Counted from the first letter of the stretch, positions 50,627 to 60,093 are shown. The stretch is DNA of 64,000 nucleotides from Pseudogulbenkiania sp. MAI-1 (GCF_000527175.1 NZ_AZUR01000001.1:2704501-2768500); one strand, 5' to 3'. Notes: a model not told the origin generated them from the sequence alone. Program-made: numbers and translations.

Positions 50627-52480
50627 ATGTATCCGCTGCTCGACACGATCAACTATCCGGCCGACCTCAAGCGCCTGGCGCGCCATGAACTGCCGCAACT
50701 GGCCGGCGAACTGCGCCAGTTCCTGGTGGAGTCGGTGAGCAAGACCGGCGGTCACTTCGCTTCCAACCTCGGCAGCATCGAACTGACCATCGCCCTGCAC
50801 TACGTCTTCGACACCCCGCACGACCGCCTGGTATGGGACGTGGGCCACCAGACCTACCCGCACAAGATTCTCACCGGACGCCGCCACCGGATGCACACCA
50901 TGCGCCAGAAGGGCGGCCTGGCCGGCTTCCCCAAGCGTGAGGAGTCGGAATACGACACCTTCGGCGTCGGCCACTCGTCCACCTCGATCAGCGCCGCGCT
51001 CGGCATGGCGGCGGCGGCCAAGGCGCAGGGTATCGAGCGCAAGAGCGTGGCCATCATCGGCGACGGCGCGATGACCGCCGGCCAGGCCTTCGAGGCGCTC
51101 AACAACGCCGGGGCGATGGATCTCGACCTGTTGGTGATCCTCAACGACAACGACATGTCGATCTCGCCCAACGTCGGCGCGCTCAACAACTACCTGGCCA
51201 AGCTGATGTCCGGGCGCTTCTACGCCGCGATGAAACAGGGCTCGAACAAGGTGCTGGGCATCGCCCCGCCGCTGCGCGAGATCGCCAGCAAGGTCGAAGA
51301 GCACGTCAAGGGCATGTTCACGCCGGGCACGCTGTTCGAGGAGTTCGGCTTCAACTACATCGGCCCGATCGACGGCCACGACCTCGACGTGCTGGTCGAC
51401 ACCCTAAAGAACATCAAGAGCCTGAAAGGCCCGCAGTTCCTGCACATCGTCACCAAGAAGGGCCAGGGCTACAAGCTCGCCGAAAACGACCCGGTGGCCT
51501 ACCACGGCGTGTCCAAGTTCGATCCGGCCAACGGCCTCGCGGGCGGCAAATCGGGCAGCAAACCCAGCTACACCCAGATCTTCGGCGACTGGATCTGCGA
51601 CATGGCCAAGCGCGACACGCGGCTGGTCGGCATCACCCCGGCCATGCGCGAAGGCTCCGGCCTGGTGCGCTTCGAACAGGAACACCCGGAGCGCTACTTC
51701 GACGTCGCCATCGCCGAACAGCACGCCGTCACCTTCGCCGCCGGCCTCGCCTGTGACGGCATGAAGCCGGTGGTGGCGATCTACTCCACCTTCCTGCAGC
51801 GCGGCTATGACCAGCTGATCCACGACGTGGCGCTGCAGAACCTGCCGGTGGTGTTCGCCATCGACCGCGCCGGCCTGGTCGGCGCCGACGGCCCGACCCA
51901 CGCCGGCGCCTTCGACATCTCCTACCTGCGCTGCATTCCCAACATGACGGTGATGGCGCCGTCGGACGAGAACGAATGCCGCCAGATGCTGTACACCGCG
52001 TTCACGCTGGACACCCCGACCGCCGTGCGCTACCCGCGCGGCACCGGCCCGGGCGCCCACGTGCAGCACGAGATGAGTACGCTGCCGATCGGGCGCGGCC
52101 ACATCCGCCGCCAAGGGCACGGCAAGGTGGCCATCCTCGCCTTCGGCAGCATGGTGACGCCGGCCTTGCAGGCCGCCGAGGCGTTCGACGCCACCGTGGC
52201 CGACATGCGTTTCGTCAAGCCGCTGGACACCGAGCTGATCAAAACCCTGGCCGACAGCCACGAGCTGATCGTCACGGTCGAGGAAAACGTCGTCATGGGC
52301 GGCGCCGGCGCGGCCTGTCTCGAGGCCATGCAGGACATGGGCATCACCACCCCAACCTTGCTGCTCGGCCTGCCCGACGACTATGTTGAACATGGAGACC
52401 CGAACCTGCTGCTGGCCGACTGCGGGCTGGACGCGAAAGGCATCGAGAACCGCATCGCGGCTCGCCTGGCGGCACAATAA
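50627..52480 (+). CDS. dxs: 1-deoxy-D-xylulose-5-phosphate synthase
   Basis: A 617-residue thiamine-diphosphate enzyme that condenses pyruvate and glyceraldehyde 3-phosphate in the first step of the MEP pathway. The N-terminal HFASNLGSIELTIALHYVFD and the ThDP motif GDGAMTAGQAFEALNNAGAM...LNDND are clear. The transketolase-like middle has AEQHAVTFAAGLA and the C-terminal domain ends the enzyme. Full length. Last gene of the xseB-ispA-dxs unit. Confidence 0.97.
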   Translation: MYPLLDTINYPADLKRLARHELPQLAGELRQFLVESVSKTGGHFASNLGSIELTIALHYVFDTPHDRLVWDVGHQTYPHKILTGRRHRMHTMRQKGGLAGFPKREESEYDTFGVGHSSTSISAALGMAAAAKAQGIERKSVAIIGDGAMTAGQAFEALNNAGAMDLDLLVILNDNDMSISPNVGALNNYLAKLMSGRFYAAMKQGSNKVLGIAPPLREIASKVEEHVKGMFTPGTLFEEFGFNYIGPIDGHDLDVLVDTLKNIKSLKGPQFLHIVTKKGQGYKLAENDPVAYHGVSKFDPANGLAGGKSGSKPSYTQIFGDWICDMAKRDTRLVGITPAMREGSGLVRFEQEHPERYFDVAIAEQHAVTFAAGLACDGMKPVVAIYSTFLQRGYDQLIHDVALQNLPVVFAIDRAGLVGADGPTHAGAFDISYLRCIPNMTVMAPSDENECRQMLYTAFTLDTPTAVRYPRGTGPGAHVQHEMSTLPIGRGHIRRQGHGKVAILAFGSMVTPALQAAEAFDATVADMRFVKPLDTELIKTLADSHELIVTVEENVVMGGAGAACLEAMQDMGITTPTLLLGLPDDYVEHGDPNLLLADCGLDAKGIENRIAARLAAQ

Positions 52481-52497
52481 ACAAACAAGGAGCCGGC

Positions 52498-53793
52498 ATG
52501 AGCGGCCTCGGCCTGGAAGAATGGCTGAACCTGGAGGGCACCCCCTTCGAGCCGTTGTCGCTGTTCGTGACCAGCCTCGCCATCGGCCTGCTGCTGGGCG
52601 TCGAGCGCGAACGCAAGCAGCATCCGCTGGCCGGCATCCGCACCTTTCCACTGGCCGCCATGCTGGGCACCCTGATCGCCATGCTGGCGCAGACGACCGT
52701 CAGTCCAGTACTGATCGCGGTCGGTTTGGTCGGCATCATCGCCTTGGGCTTCTTGCCGGAGGGCCACCAGGAAGCCGAAGTGCAGGAGCCCCGCACCACC
52801 ACGCTGGTGAGCCTGATGCTGGCCTACGGGCTGGGTGTGCTGGTGTGGTACCGGCAAAGCGAGCTGGCCATCGCCACGGCCATCCTCGCCACGGCCCTGC
52901 TCTACCTCAAACCCGAACTGACCGGCATGGCGCACAAGCTGGAACGACGCGATCTCTTGTCGCTGCTGCAGTTCGCCACGCTGACCTTTATCATCCTGCC
53001 GATATTGCCCGACCGTGCCATGGGACCCTATCTGGCGCTCAATCCGCACAAAATCTGGCTGATGGTGGTGCTGATCGTCGGAGTCAGCCTGTCCGGTTAT
53101 CTTGCAGTACGACTACTTGGCGAACGCGCCAGTGGCCCCCTGCTGGGCCTGTTGGGTGGACTGGTGTCCTCCACCGCCACCAGCCTGGTCTACGCCCGCG
53201 AAGCACGTAGCAATCCCGGCTCGCTCGGTTTTGCCACCTCGGTCATCCTGCTCGCCAACATCGTGCTGTTCATGCGGCTGACCGTGCTGGCGGCCATTAT
53301 CATGCCTGCCGCACTAGGGCCCGTAGCCCTGGTGATGCTGCCAGCACTGGCACTGGGCCTGATCACCACCGTCATCCGCTTCCGCCACGACCAGACCCGG
53401 GAGTCCCGCCCGGAATTGACCCTGTCCAACCCCACCGAACTGAAACTGGCGCTCGGTTTTGCCGCGATGTTTGCCGTGGTGATGTTCTGCTCGGCCTGGC
53501 TGAACGACCTCTTCGGCAGCAAGGGGGTGTATGCGGTGGCACTGATCTCGGGCATCAACGACGTGGACCCGATCACGCTGACCGTGCTCAACCTGTTTGG
53601 CGAGAATCGCCTCGGCATCAGCCAGGTGGTCAACAGCGTGGTGCTGGCGGTGCTCGCCAACAACATGTTCAAGTACGGCCTGATCGCCAGCCTGGGCGGG
53701 CGCACCCTCGCCTGGCGCTGCCTGCCGACCTTCATCGCCTCGATCGCGGGTATGATCGGAGGATTGCTGATCAGTGCCGCCGGCGGAAGTTGA
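52498..53793 (+). CDS. MgtC/SapB and DUF4010 domain membrane protein
   Basis: A 431-residue membrane protein. The N-terminal MgtC-like part shows LAIGLLLGVERERK and GIRTFPLAAMLGTLIAMLAQ; the C-terminal DUF4010 region has about eight more hydrophobic helices, including GVYAVALISGINDVDPITLT. Such fusions are widespread; a role in ion homeostasis is likely by analogy with MgtC but unproven. It begins 17 bases after dxs and may be co-transcribed with it. Confidence 0.88.
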   Translation: MSGLGLEEWLNLEGTPFEPLSLFVTSLAIGLLLGVERERKQHPLAGIRTFPLAAMLGTLIAMLAQTTVSPVLIAVGLVGIIALGFLPEGHQEAEVQEPRTTTLVSLMLAYGLGVLVWYRQSELAIATAILATALLYLKPELTGMAHKLERRDLLSLLQFATLTFIILPILPDRAMGPYLALNPHKIWLMVVLIVGVSLSGYLAVRLLGERASGPLLGLLGGLVSSTATSLVYAREARSNPGSLGFATSVILLANIVLFMRLTVLAAIIMPAALGPVALVMLPALALGLITTVIRFRHDQTRESRPELTLSNPTELKLALGFAAMFAVVMFCSAWLNDLFGSKGVYAVALISGINDVDPITLTVLNLFGENRLGISQVVNSVVLAVLANNMFKYGLIASLGGRTLAWRCLPTFIASIAGMIGGLLISAAGGS

Positions 53794-53881
53794 TGCGAAT
53801 GATATCCGACTTCTTTACTCAACTATTACTCCGGCGTTATACTGCCCGAGTACCCACCCAGTGTGTTACACAATAACGCCA

Positions 53882-54676
53882 ATGAACCAAACCGCCATCC
53901 CTGACGTGCAAAGCTCGCACGATAGCCGCAACATTCCCATCAACAAGGTGGGCATCAAATCCATCCGCCACCCCATCAAGGTAGCCGAGCGCGACAACGG
54001 CGTGCAGCATACCGTCGGCCTGTTCAACATGTACGTGCACCTGCCGGCCCACTTCAAGGGCACGCACATGTCGCGCTTCGTGGAGATCCTCAACCACCAT
54101 GAACGCGAGATCTCGGTGTCCTCGTTCGAGACCATCGTGCGCGAGATGGTGCAACGCCTCGAGGCCGTATCCGGCTACGTCGAGATGAGCTTCCCCTATT
54201 TCGTCAACAAGGTCGCCCCGGTCTCCGGCGTGCAAAGCCTGCTGGACTACGAAGTGACCTACGTTGGCGAACTGCGCGACGGCCAGTACCACTTCACCAT
54301 GAAGGTCGTGGTGCCGGTCACCAGCCTGTGCCCCTGTTCCAAGAAGATTTCCCAGTACGGCGCGCACAACCAGCGCTCGCACGTCACGCTGACCGCCAGC
54401 ACCCACGAGCACGTCTGGATCGAGGAACTGATCGACATCGCCGAAGACCAGGCCTCGTGCGAACTCTACGGCCTGCTCAAGCGCCCGGACGAGAAGTTCG
54501 TCACCGAACGCGCCTACGAGAACCCGAAGTTCGTCGAGGACATGGTGCGCGACGTCGCCGCCGCCATGGACCGCGACGAGCGCATCCACGCCTACGTGGT
54601 GGAATCGGAAAACTTCGAGTCGATCCACAACCACTCGGCCTACGCGCTGATCGAACGCGACAAGCGGAAGGGCTGA
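53882..54676 (+). CDS. folE2: GTP cyclohydrolase FolE2
   Basis: A 264-residue type IB GTP cyclohydrolase, making dihydroneopterin triphosphate for folate and queuosine-type pathways. The active-site C150-P-C152 lies in VTSLCPCSKKISQYGAHNQR, and E-H-H metal-site residues follow. The ATG at 53882 gives the normal N-terminus; the frame upstream overlaps the preceding gene. FolE2 enzymes work with metals other than zinc and are often zinc-starvation regulated; no clear Zur site was seen. Confidence 0.95.
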   Translation: MNQTAIPDVQSSHDSRNIPINKVGIKSIRHPIKVAERDNGVQHTVGLFNMYVHLPAHFKGTHMSRFVEILNHHEREISVSSFETIVREMVQRLEAVSGYVEMSFPYFVNKVAPVSGVQSLLDYEVTYVGELRDGQYHFTMKVVVPVTSLCPCSKKISQYGAHNQRSHVTLTASTHEHVWIEELIDIAEDQASCELYGLLKRPDEKFVTERAYENPKFVEDMVRDVAAAMDRDERIHAYVVESENFESIHNHSAYALIERDKRKG

Positions 54677-54691
54677 GTCTCTGTGCTCTCC

Positions 54692-54724
54692 GAAAAAGCG
54701 GCATCCGTGGGATGCCGCTTTTTC
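54692..54724. terminator. Rho-independent terminator after folE2 (bidirectional form)
   Basis: GAAAAAGCGGCATCC-GTG-GGATGCCGCTTTTTC, a 15-base-pair stem with flanking A and T runs. Confidence 0.95.
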
Positions 54725-54758
54725 GTTCGTGCGTTTCCTTAAGCCCGAATGCCGTCTA

Positions 54759-54934
54759 AGAACCTGTTCACGATCTGTCGCGAGCGGCCCTCAGCGGGGT
54801 GAAGAGCAGCGCAGAAACCGGAATGTACACACACAGTACATGAGGATTTCCGATCGCTGAGCGAATCAATAGATTCGCACGCAGTGCGCATGAGCCCCGA
54901 TCAGGGACGCGCAGCAAGATCGTGAACAGGTTCT
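54759..54934. repeat. MITE-like structured repeat with 18-base terminal inverted repeats
   Basis: AGAACCTGTTCACGATCT (54759-54776) and its exact inverse AGATCGTGAACAGGTTCT (54917-54934) bound a 176-base element without coding capacity. Inside are two hairpins, TGTAC...GTACA (54824-54840) and GCGAATC-AATA-GATTCGC (54861-54878). A related core lies at 58303-58450 and end-only copies at 57118-57135 and 60172-60214. Its right end lies within a small decayed frame. Confidence 0.85.
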
Positions 54935-55080
54935 AAGCTATCGAGTAACTTACAGTACTCGCTGGCCGGAAAGCTGTGGCGTGCGCCAAATGTGACGATG
55001 TCTTTCTCCACGATTTCCTTGATGTTTTTGCTTAGCCCCTGATTCGTGTCAGATAATTCCAGTGATGGCTGCGCTATCAT
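54901..55080 (-). pseudogene. Small frame cut by the repeat element, possibly a gene remnant
   Basis: From an ATG at 55078-55080 the minus strand encodes MIAQPSLELSDTNQGLSKNI, then KEIVEKDIVTFGARHSFPAS, ending LLDS before entering the repeat element (LEPVHDLAARP). The non-repeat part has protein-like composition and lower GC content than its surroundings. No ribosome-binding site is evident. It looks like the fragment of a foreign gene whose end was replaced by the element. Function unknown. Confidence 0.4.
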
Positions 55081-55186
55081 ACGGGATCTGTTTCCCCCGA
55101 TGACGCTAGTGCAGAATAGGTCTGCCGCGGAACCCAGGCCATCCGCCGTGGTCTTTCCGCCAGCCCCTGGAACAACGCCGTTGATA

Positions 55187-56959
55187 ATGACCGAGACCCG
55201 CCCCCCCTCCCTCTGGCGCCGCCTGGCCCTGCTGCTGGCGTTCCTGTGCGCCTCGTCACTCGCCCTGGCCGTCTCCCCGGAAGAATTGCTGCCGCCGGAG
55301 AAAGCCTTCCCCGCCCGCGTCGAACAAGACGGCAACCAATTGCGGGTCACCTTCGACATCGCCGACGGCTACTATCTCTACCGCGACCGCACCAAGATCG
55401 TCTCCGACCCGGCCGGGCAGATCGGCGATCCGGCCTTCCCGCCCGCCGACGAGAAGAACGACCCATTCTTCGGCAAGCAGAGCGTGTACCACAAGCAAAT
55501 CCACATCGCCGTGCCGCTCAAGACAGCCACGGCGGACGGACTCAAGCTCCAGGTGACGGCCCAGGGCTGCGCCGACGTCGGCGTCTGCTACCCGCCGTTC
55601 ACCCAGACGCTGAGCGTGGGCGGAGCCACCTCGGCCCTGTCAGACTGGCTGAAGCCCGCGGCGGCCACCACCGCCGGTCAGGACGACAGCGCCCGGCTGG
55701 CCGGCCAGGGCTGGCTGGCGACGCTGGGCACCTTCTTCCTGGCCGGGCTTGGCATGGCGTTCACCGCCTGCATGTACCCGCTCTTGCCCATCGTCTCGTC
55801 GCTGATCGCCGGCCAGGGCCACACCCTGACCCGCCGCCGCGGCTTCCAGCTGTCGCTGACCTACGTGCAGGGCTTGGCGCTGACCTATACCGCCGTCGGC
55901 GTGGTGGCCGGCCTGACCGGCTCGCTGCTCACGGTATGGCTGCAGCAGCCGGCCGTGGTGCTGTCGGCCAGCGCGCTGCTGGTGATCTTCGCGCTGTCGA
56001 TGTTCGACATCTTTTCGATCCAGCTCCCGAGCAGCTGGCAGACCCGCCTGAGCGAGACCTCCAACCGCCTGAGCGGCGGCAAGGTGGCCACGGTCTTCGG
56101 CATGGGCACGCTGTCCGCGCTGATCATCGGCCCCTGCGTGGCACCGCCGCTGGCGCTGGCGCTGGGCTATATCGGCAGCACCGGCGACGCGCTGCTAGGC
56201 GGCGTGGCGCTGTACGCCATGGCGCTGGGCCTGGGCCTGCCGCTGATTCTGATCGGCACCTACGGCGGTCACATCCTGCCGCGCGCCGGGGCCTGGATGC
56301 GCGGCGTCAAGGGCATCTTCGGCGTCGTGATGCTGGCCCTGGCGATCTGGCTCGCCACGCCGTTCCTGTCCGGCACGCTGGTGATGCTGCTGTGGGCCGC
56401 GCTGTGCATCGGCTCGGCGGTGTTCCTCAAGACCTTCGAAAACCTCACCGGCAACGCCCACCCGGTCGCCAAGATCGGCAAGGCGATCGGGCTGGCGCTG
56501 TTCCTGATCGGCGCGGCCCAGCTGCTGGGCGTGCTGGGCGGCGAAACCAACCCACGCTATCCGCTGAAATGGCTGGCCGGCACCAGCGCCCAGGCGCGCA
56601 GCACGGCGCCCGCCTTCCAACCGGTCAACAACGTGGCCGAGCTCGAGCAGCGGCTGGCCGCCGCCGGCGGCAAACCGGTCCTGCTCGACTTCTATGCCGA
56701 CTGGTGCATCTCCTGCAAGGAGATGGAGGAATACACCTTCGGCAACGCCCGCGTCGCCGATCAGATGGGCCGCTTCACGCTGCTGCGCGCCGACGTCACC
56801 GCCAACAGCGCCGAGCACCAGGCGCTGCTCAAGCGCTTTGGCCTGTTCGGCCCGCCCGGCATCATCCTGTTCGACGGACAAGCCCGCGAGGTAGACCGCG
56901 TCATCGGCTTCATGGAGGCCGAGCCGTTCCTGGTGAGACTGCAAAAGCTGGCGCGCTGA
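55187..56959 (+). CDS. dsbD: Thiol:disulfide interchange protein DsbD
   Basis: A 590-residue inner membrane reductant carrier. A signal peptide (MTETRPPSLWRRLALLLAFL) precedes the periplasmic alpha domain, with its cysteine pair in QGCADVGVCYPPFTQTL. The eight-helix beta domain has a conserved cysteine in FTACMYPLLPIVSSLIAGQG and another in IIGPCVAPPLALALG. The C-terminal thioredoxin-like gamma domain has C-I-S-C at about 507-510 (YADWCISCKEMEEYTF). It passes electrons from thioredoxin to DsbC, DsbG and CcmG. The ATG at 55187 was chosen because it opens the signal peptide; an upstream ATG adds an unconserved 47 residues. Confidence 0.95.
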   Translation: MTETRPPSLWRRLALLLAFLCASSLALAVSPEELLPPEKAFPARVEQDGNQLRVTFDIADGYYLYRDRTKIVSDPAGQIGDPAFPPADEKNDPFFGKQSVYHKQIHIAVPLKTATADGLKLQVTAQGCADVGVCYPPFTQTLSVGGATSALSDWLKPAAATTAGQDDSARLAGQGWLATLGTFFLAGLGMAFTACMYPLLPIVSSLIAGQGHTLTRRRGFQLSLTYVQGLALTYTAVGVVAGLTGSLLTVWLQQPAVVLSASALLVIFALSMFDIFSIQLPSSWQTRLSETSNRLSGGKVATVFGMGTLSALIIGPCVAPPLALALGYIGSTGDALLGGVALYAMALGLGLPLILIGTYGGHILPRAGAWMRGVKGIFGVVMLALAIWLATPFLSGTLVMLLWAALCIGSAVFLKTFENLTGNAHPVAKIGKAIGLALFLIGAAQLLGVLGGETNPRYPLKWLAGTSAQARSTAPAFQPVNNVAELEQRLAAAGGKPVLLDFYADWCISCKEMEEYTFGNARVADQMGRFTLLRADVTANSAEHQALLKRFGLFGPPGIILFDGQAREVDRVIGFMEAEPFLVRLQKLAR

Positions 56960-56989
56960 GACCCTGCTCACGCTCCTCATGCACTGCCC

Positions 56990-57135
56990 AGCAACGTAGG
57001 GTGGGTGGAGGCACTATTCCTTCGCGACACTACGCTTGCCTCGCTCAGCCAGTGCCGTAACCCATCGGAACGAATGGGTTCTGCTGCGCGTCACCCATCC
57101 TATGAACCACTCGCGACAGATTGTGAACAGGTTCT
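56990..57135. repeat. Repeat remnants between dsbD and the AI-2E gene
   Basis: CGTAGGGTGGGTGG (56995) and CACCCATCCTA (57092-57102) form the arms of an imperfect inverted repeat of the CGTAGGGTGGG type common in betaproteobacteria. At 57118-57135 AGATTGTGAACAGGTTCT is a one-mismatch copy of the right end of the element at 54759-54934. No gene is present. Confidence 0.65.
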
Positions 57136-57220
57136 GAGCCGCCAGACTCCGCGCCGGCCGGACAAGCCGGCCCCACCCCGTTAGAATGACGTCTGTTTTC
57201 TTACCCGACGGGGTTCCTTC

Positions 57221-58294
57221 ATGCTGGACAAGGGTTTTGCCGGGATCGGCGTCATGGCCGTGCTGCGAGTCGCCATCGTGGCCCTGCTGGTACTGGCCTG
57301 CCTGCAGATCATCCTGCCCTTTCTCGGGGCGCTGACCTGGGCCGCCATCATCGCCATTTCCGCCTGGCCGCTGTACCTGCGCCTGACGAGCCGGCTACAC
57401 GGCCGCGGCAAGCTGGCGGCCCTGCTGGTCGTGCTGCTGCTGGGGCTGGCGCTGGCCGTGCCGTTGGGGCTGATGGTGATGACCCTGACCGACACCATCC
57501 CGCATCTGAACAGCGTCGCCCACGAGCTCGCCGGCGTGACGCTCCCGCCCCCGCCCGCCTGGCTGAGCGGCCTGCCGCTGGTGGGCGAATCGCTCAGCCA
57601 GTACTGGATCACGGCGCAGAACGACCTGCCCGGCCTGCTGGCCAAGCTGAAGCCCTGGATCAACCAGGCCGTGCTCTGGCTGCTGGGGCGCGGCGCCGTG
57701 CTGGGTATCAGCCTGCTGGAGATCGTCATGGCCATCATCGTGGCCGGCCTGCTGCTGGCCAACGGCGAGACCCTGTGGCGCACCGCCGAACGCGTCATCA
57801 ACAAGCTGGGCGGCGCCTCGGCCAGCGAACTGCCGCAGGTGGTGGCGCGCACCATCCGCGGCGTCACTACCGGGGTGGTCGGCACCGCGCTGGTCCAGAC
57901 CATCCTGTGCGTGATCGGCCTGTTGATCGCCGGCGTGCCCGGTGCCCTGGCGCTGGGTTTCTTGTGCTTCATCATCGCCGTCGCCCAGCTGCCGACCTTG
58001 CTGGTCTGGCTGCCGGCCGCCGGCTGGGTGTTCTACACCGGGGCCACCGGCATGGGCGTGTTCCTGTTGCTGTGGGGCTTTCTGCTGGTCAACACCATCG
58101 ACAACGTGCTCAAGCCCCTGCTGATCAGCCAGGGCGCCAAGCTGCCGCTGTCGCTGATCTTCCTCGGCGTCATCGGCGGCCTGCTGGCCTGGGGCATCAT
58201 CGGCCTGTTCATCGGCCCCACCCTGCTGGCGATCGGCTTCACGCTGTTCCAGTTCTGGCTGAACAACGACGAAGAGACCGAGGCCGAAGCGTAA
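57221..58294 (+). CDS. AI-2E family transporter (PerM/YdiK-like)
   Basis: A 357-residue membrane protein of the AI-2E/UPF0118 family with about eight hydrophobic segments. The central extramembrane part runs NSVAHELAGVTLPPPPAWLS to the GRGAVLGISLLEIV helix, and GAKLPLSLIFLGVIGGLLAW (about 305-324) is the best-conserved block. Some members export autoinducer-2, others act as Na+/H+ antiporters; the role here is open. Stand-alone gene. Confidence 0.9.
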   Translation: MLDKGFAGIGVMAVLRVAIVALLVLACLQIILPFLGALTWAAIIAISAWPLYLRLTSRLHGRGKLAALLVVLLLGLALAVPLGLMVMTLTDTIPHLNSVAHELAGVTLPPPPAWLSGLPLVGESLSQYWITAQNDLPGLLAKLKPWINQAVLWLLGRGAVLGISLLEIVMAIIVAGLLLANGETLWRTAERVINKLGGASASELPQVVARTIRGVTTGVVGTALVQTILCVIGLLIAGVPGALALGFLCFIIAVAQLPTLLVWLPAAGWVFYTGATGMGVFLLLWGFLLVNTIDNVLKPLLISQGAKLPLSLIFLGVIGGLLAWGIIGLFIGPTLLAIGFTLFQFWLNNDEETEAEA

Positions 58295-58302
58295 CAGCCA
58301 CG

Positions 58303-58450
58303 GGGCCAGCCCCAGTAAGCGAGCGAGCCAAAGCAGGTTGAGCACTGCCGGAGCACAGGAACCGGAGTGGACACGTAGTCCATGAGGATCATGGCTGAGC
58401 GAGTCTCTATAAGAGACTCGCACGCTCAGAGCACCGCCAGCGCTCAAGAT
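58303..58450. repeat. Second, diverged copy of the structured repeat
   Basis: This copy lacks the terminal repeats but shares the core ACCGGAnTGnAC...GTnCATGAGGAT with 54759-54934. Both hairpins are kept with different bases: TGGAC-ACGTA-GTCCA (58368-58382) and GCGAGTCTCT-ATA-AGAGACTCGC (58399-58421). It fills the gap between two convergent genes. Confidence 0.8.
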
Positions 58451-58481
58451 GCAAAGGCGCAGCCGACTTAATGGGGAAGGC

Positions 58482-59666
58482 TTACAGCAGCTCCACCGCC
58501 AGCGCCGTCGCCTCCCCGCCGCCGATGCACAAGCTGGCCACGCCCTTCTTGCCGCCACGGCGCTGCAGCGCGGCGATCAGCGTCACCAGGATGCGCGCGC
58601 CGGAGGCGCCGATCGGGTGCCCCAGCGCGCAAGCGCCGCCGTTGACGTTGACCTTGTCGTGCGGCAGGCCCAGCTCCTGCATCGCCGCCATCGTCACCAC
58701 GGCAAACGCCTCGTTGATCTCGTACAGGTCGACCTCGTCGGCCTGCCAGCCGGTCTTGGCGAACAGCTGACGGATGGCGCCGACCGGCGCGGTGGTGAAC
58801 CAGGAGGGCTCCTGGGCGAAGGTGCTGTGGCCGACGATGCGCGCCAGCGGCGTGAGCCCGCGTGCACGGGCCTCGTCCTCGCTCATCAGCACCAGCGCGG
58901 CGGCACCGTCGGAGATCGAGCTCGCATTGGCGGCGGTCACCGTGCCGTCCGGCTTGAAGGCGGGTTTCAGGGAGGGAATCTTGTCCGGGCGGGCCTTGAG
59001 CGGCTGCTCGTCGGTGTCGACCACGGTTTCGCCACCCTTGCCGGGCAGCTTGACGGCAGCGATCTCGCCGGCGAAAGCGCCGCCTTCGATGGCCGCCACG
59101 GCCCGCGCCAGCGAAGTCAGCGCGAACTCGTCCTGAGCGGCGCGGCTGAAGCCGTAATGCTCGGCACAGCGCTCGGCAAACACGCCCATCAGCTTGCCCT
59201 TGTCGTAGGCGTCTTCCAGGCCGTCGAGGAACATGTGGTCCTTGAGTTCGCCGTGCCCCAGGCGCAGGCCGCCGCGTGCCTTCGGAATCAGATAGGGGGC
59301 GTTGGACATGCTTTCCATGCCGCCGGCCACCATGACCTTGGCCGAGCCGGCCAGCAGCAGGTCGTGCGCCAGCATCACCGCCTTCATGCCGGAGCCGCAC
59401 ATCTTGTTGATGGTGGTGCAGCCGGTGGCCAGCGGCAGCCCGGCCTTGAGGCTGGCCTGGCGCGCCGGCGCCTGGCCCTGCCCGGCCGGCAGCACGCAGC
59501 CCATGATCACTTCGTCGACGCTGGCGGGATCGACGCCGGCGCGCTCGACCGCCGCCGCCATCGCCACCGCGCCCAGTTCGCTGGCGCTCAAGGCCGACAA
59601 GCTGCCCTGCAGCCCCCCCATCGGGGTCCGGGCCATTCCGACGATCACGATAGACTGGTTCTGCAT
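58482..59666 (-). CDS. Acetyl-CoA acetyltransferase (thiolase)
   Basis: A 394-residue thiolase. The nucleophile is C90 in INKMCGSGMKAV, the histidine lies in GGACALGHPIGASGARI, and the second cysteine is in SLCIGGGEATAL (about residue 380). It may work in acetoacetyl-CoA synthesis for polyhydroxybutyrate or in breakdown of branched-chain amino acids. The upstream palindromic ACGT-rich site favours the latter. The ATG at 59664-59666 follows a good GAGGTG site. Confidence 0.94.
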   Translation of the reverse strand: MQNQSIVIVGMARTPMGGLQGSLSALSASELGAVAMAAAVERAGVDPASVDEVIMGCVLPAGQGQAPARQASLKAGLPLATGCTTINKMCGSGMKAVMLAHDLLLAGSAKVMVAGGMESMSNAPYLIPKARGGLRLGHGELKDHMFLDGLEDAYDKGKLMGVFAERCAEHYGFSRAAQDEFALTSLARAVAAIEGGAFAGEIAAVKLPGKGGETVVDTDEQPLKARPDKIPSLKPAFKPDGTVTAANASSISDGAAALVLMSEDEARARGLTPLARIVGHSTFAQEPSWFTTAPVGAIRQLFAKTGWQADEVDLYEINEAFAVVTMAAMQELGLPHDKVNVNGGACALGHPIGASGARILVTLIAALQRRGGKKGVASLCIGGGEATALAVELL

Positions 59667-59703
59667 GCTGCACCTCGCTGAAGGGGACATTGATCTAGTT
59701 ACA

Positions 59704-59724
59704 TTACGTTAACGTCAACGTAAA
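59704..59724. promoter_or_regulatory. ACGT-rich palindromic operator upstream of the thiolase gene
   Basis: TTACGTTAACGTCAACGTAA forms overlapping inverted ACGTTAACGT-type arms, about 40 bases before the thiolase start. It resembles binding sites reported for MerR-family LiuR regulators of branched-chain amino acid and fatty acid degradation. Assignment is by resemblance only. Confidence 0.5.
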
Positions 59725-59745
59725 ATCAATCGCCGCGCACCGGTG

Positions 59746-60093
59746 TCATTCCAGCGGCAGCGGCGGCAAGCCGTGCTGCGCGCGAGCCCGGTTACAGGCC
59801 TCCTCGTACACCCCGATGCCCGCCCGTGACGCAAATTCACGACAGGGCGACGGACGGTGTTCGTAGATGCCGCAGCGCACTTCCTGGCCGATCTTGCCGA
59901 CCAGCGCGATGCAGCGCGGCCGGGCGTAATCGGTGCCGCGCAGCCGCACCAGCGAGGCGGTTTCCTCGTCGGCCAGCCGTTCCGGGACGCGCCCGCCCGG
60001 CTCGCAATCGAGCTCGGAGCGGTGGAAGGTGACGCGGAAGGCGGCGCAGCAGGCGCCACAGGAAAGACAGGCATTGTGCAGACGGTCTGTCAC
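59746..60093 (-). CDS. YkgJ-family cysteine cluster protein
   Basis: A 115-residue protein with the cysteine pattern CLSCGACCAAF (11-21), VRCGIYEHRPSPCREF (about 81-96) and a later EACNRAR. The family (UPF0153) is predicted to bind zinc or an iron-sulfur cluster; no specific role is known. It is convergent with nothing obvious and lies 80 bases from the thiolase promoter site. Confidence 0.9.
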   Translation of the reverse strand: MTDRLHNACLSCGACCAAFRVTFHRSELDCEPGGRVPERLADEETASLVRLRGTDYARPRCIALVGKIGQEVRCGIYEHRPSPCREFASRAGIGVYEEACNRARAQHGLPPLPLE

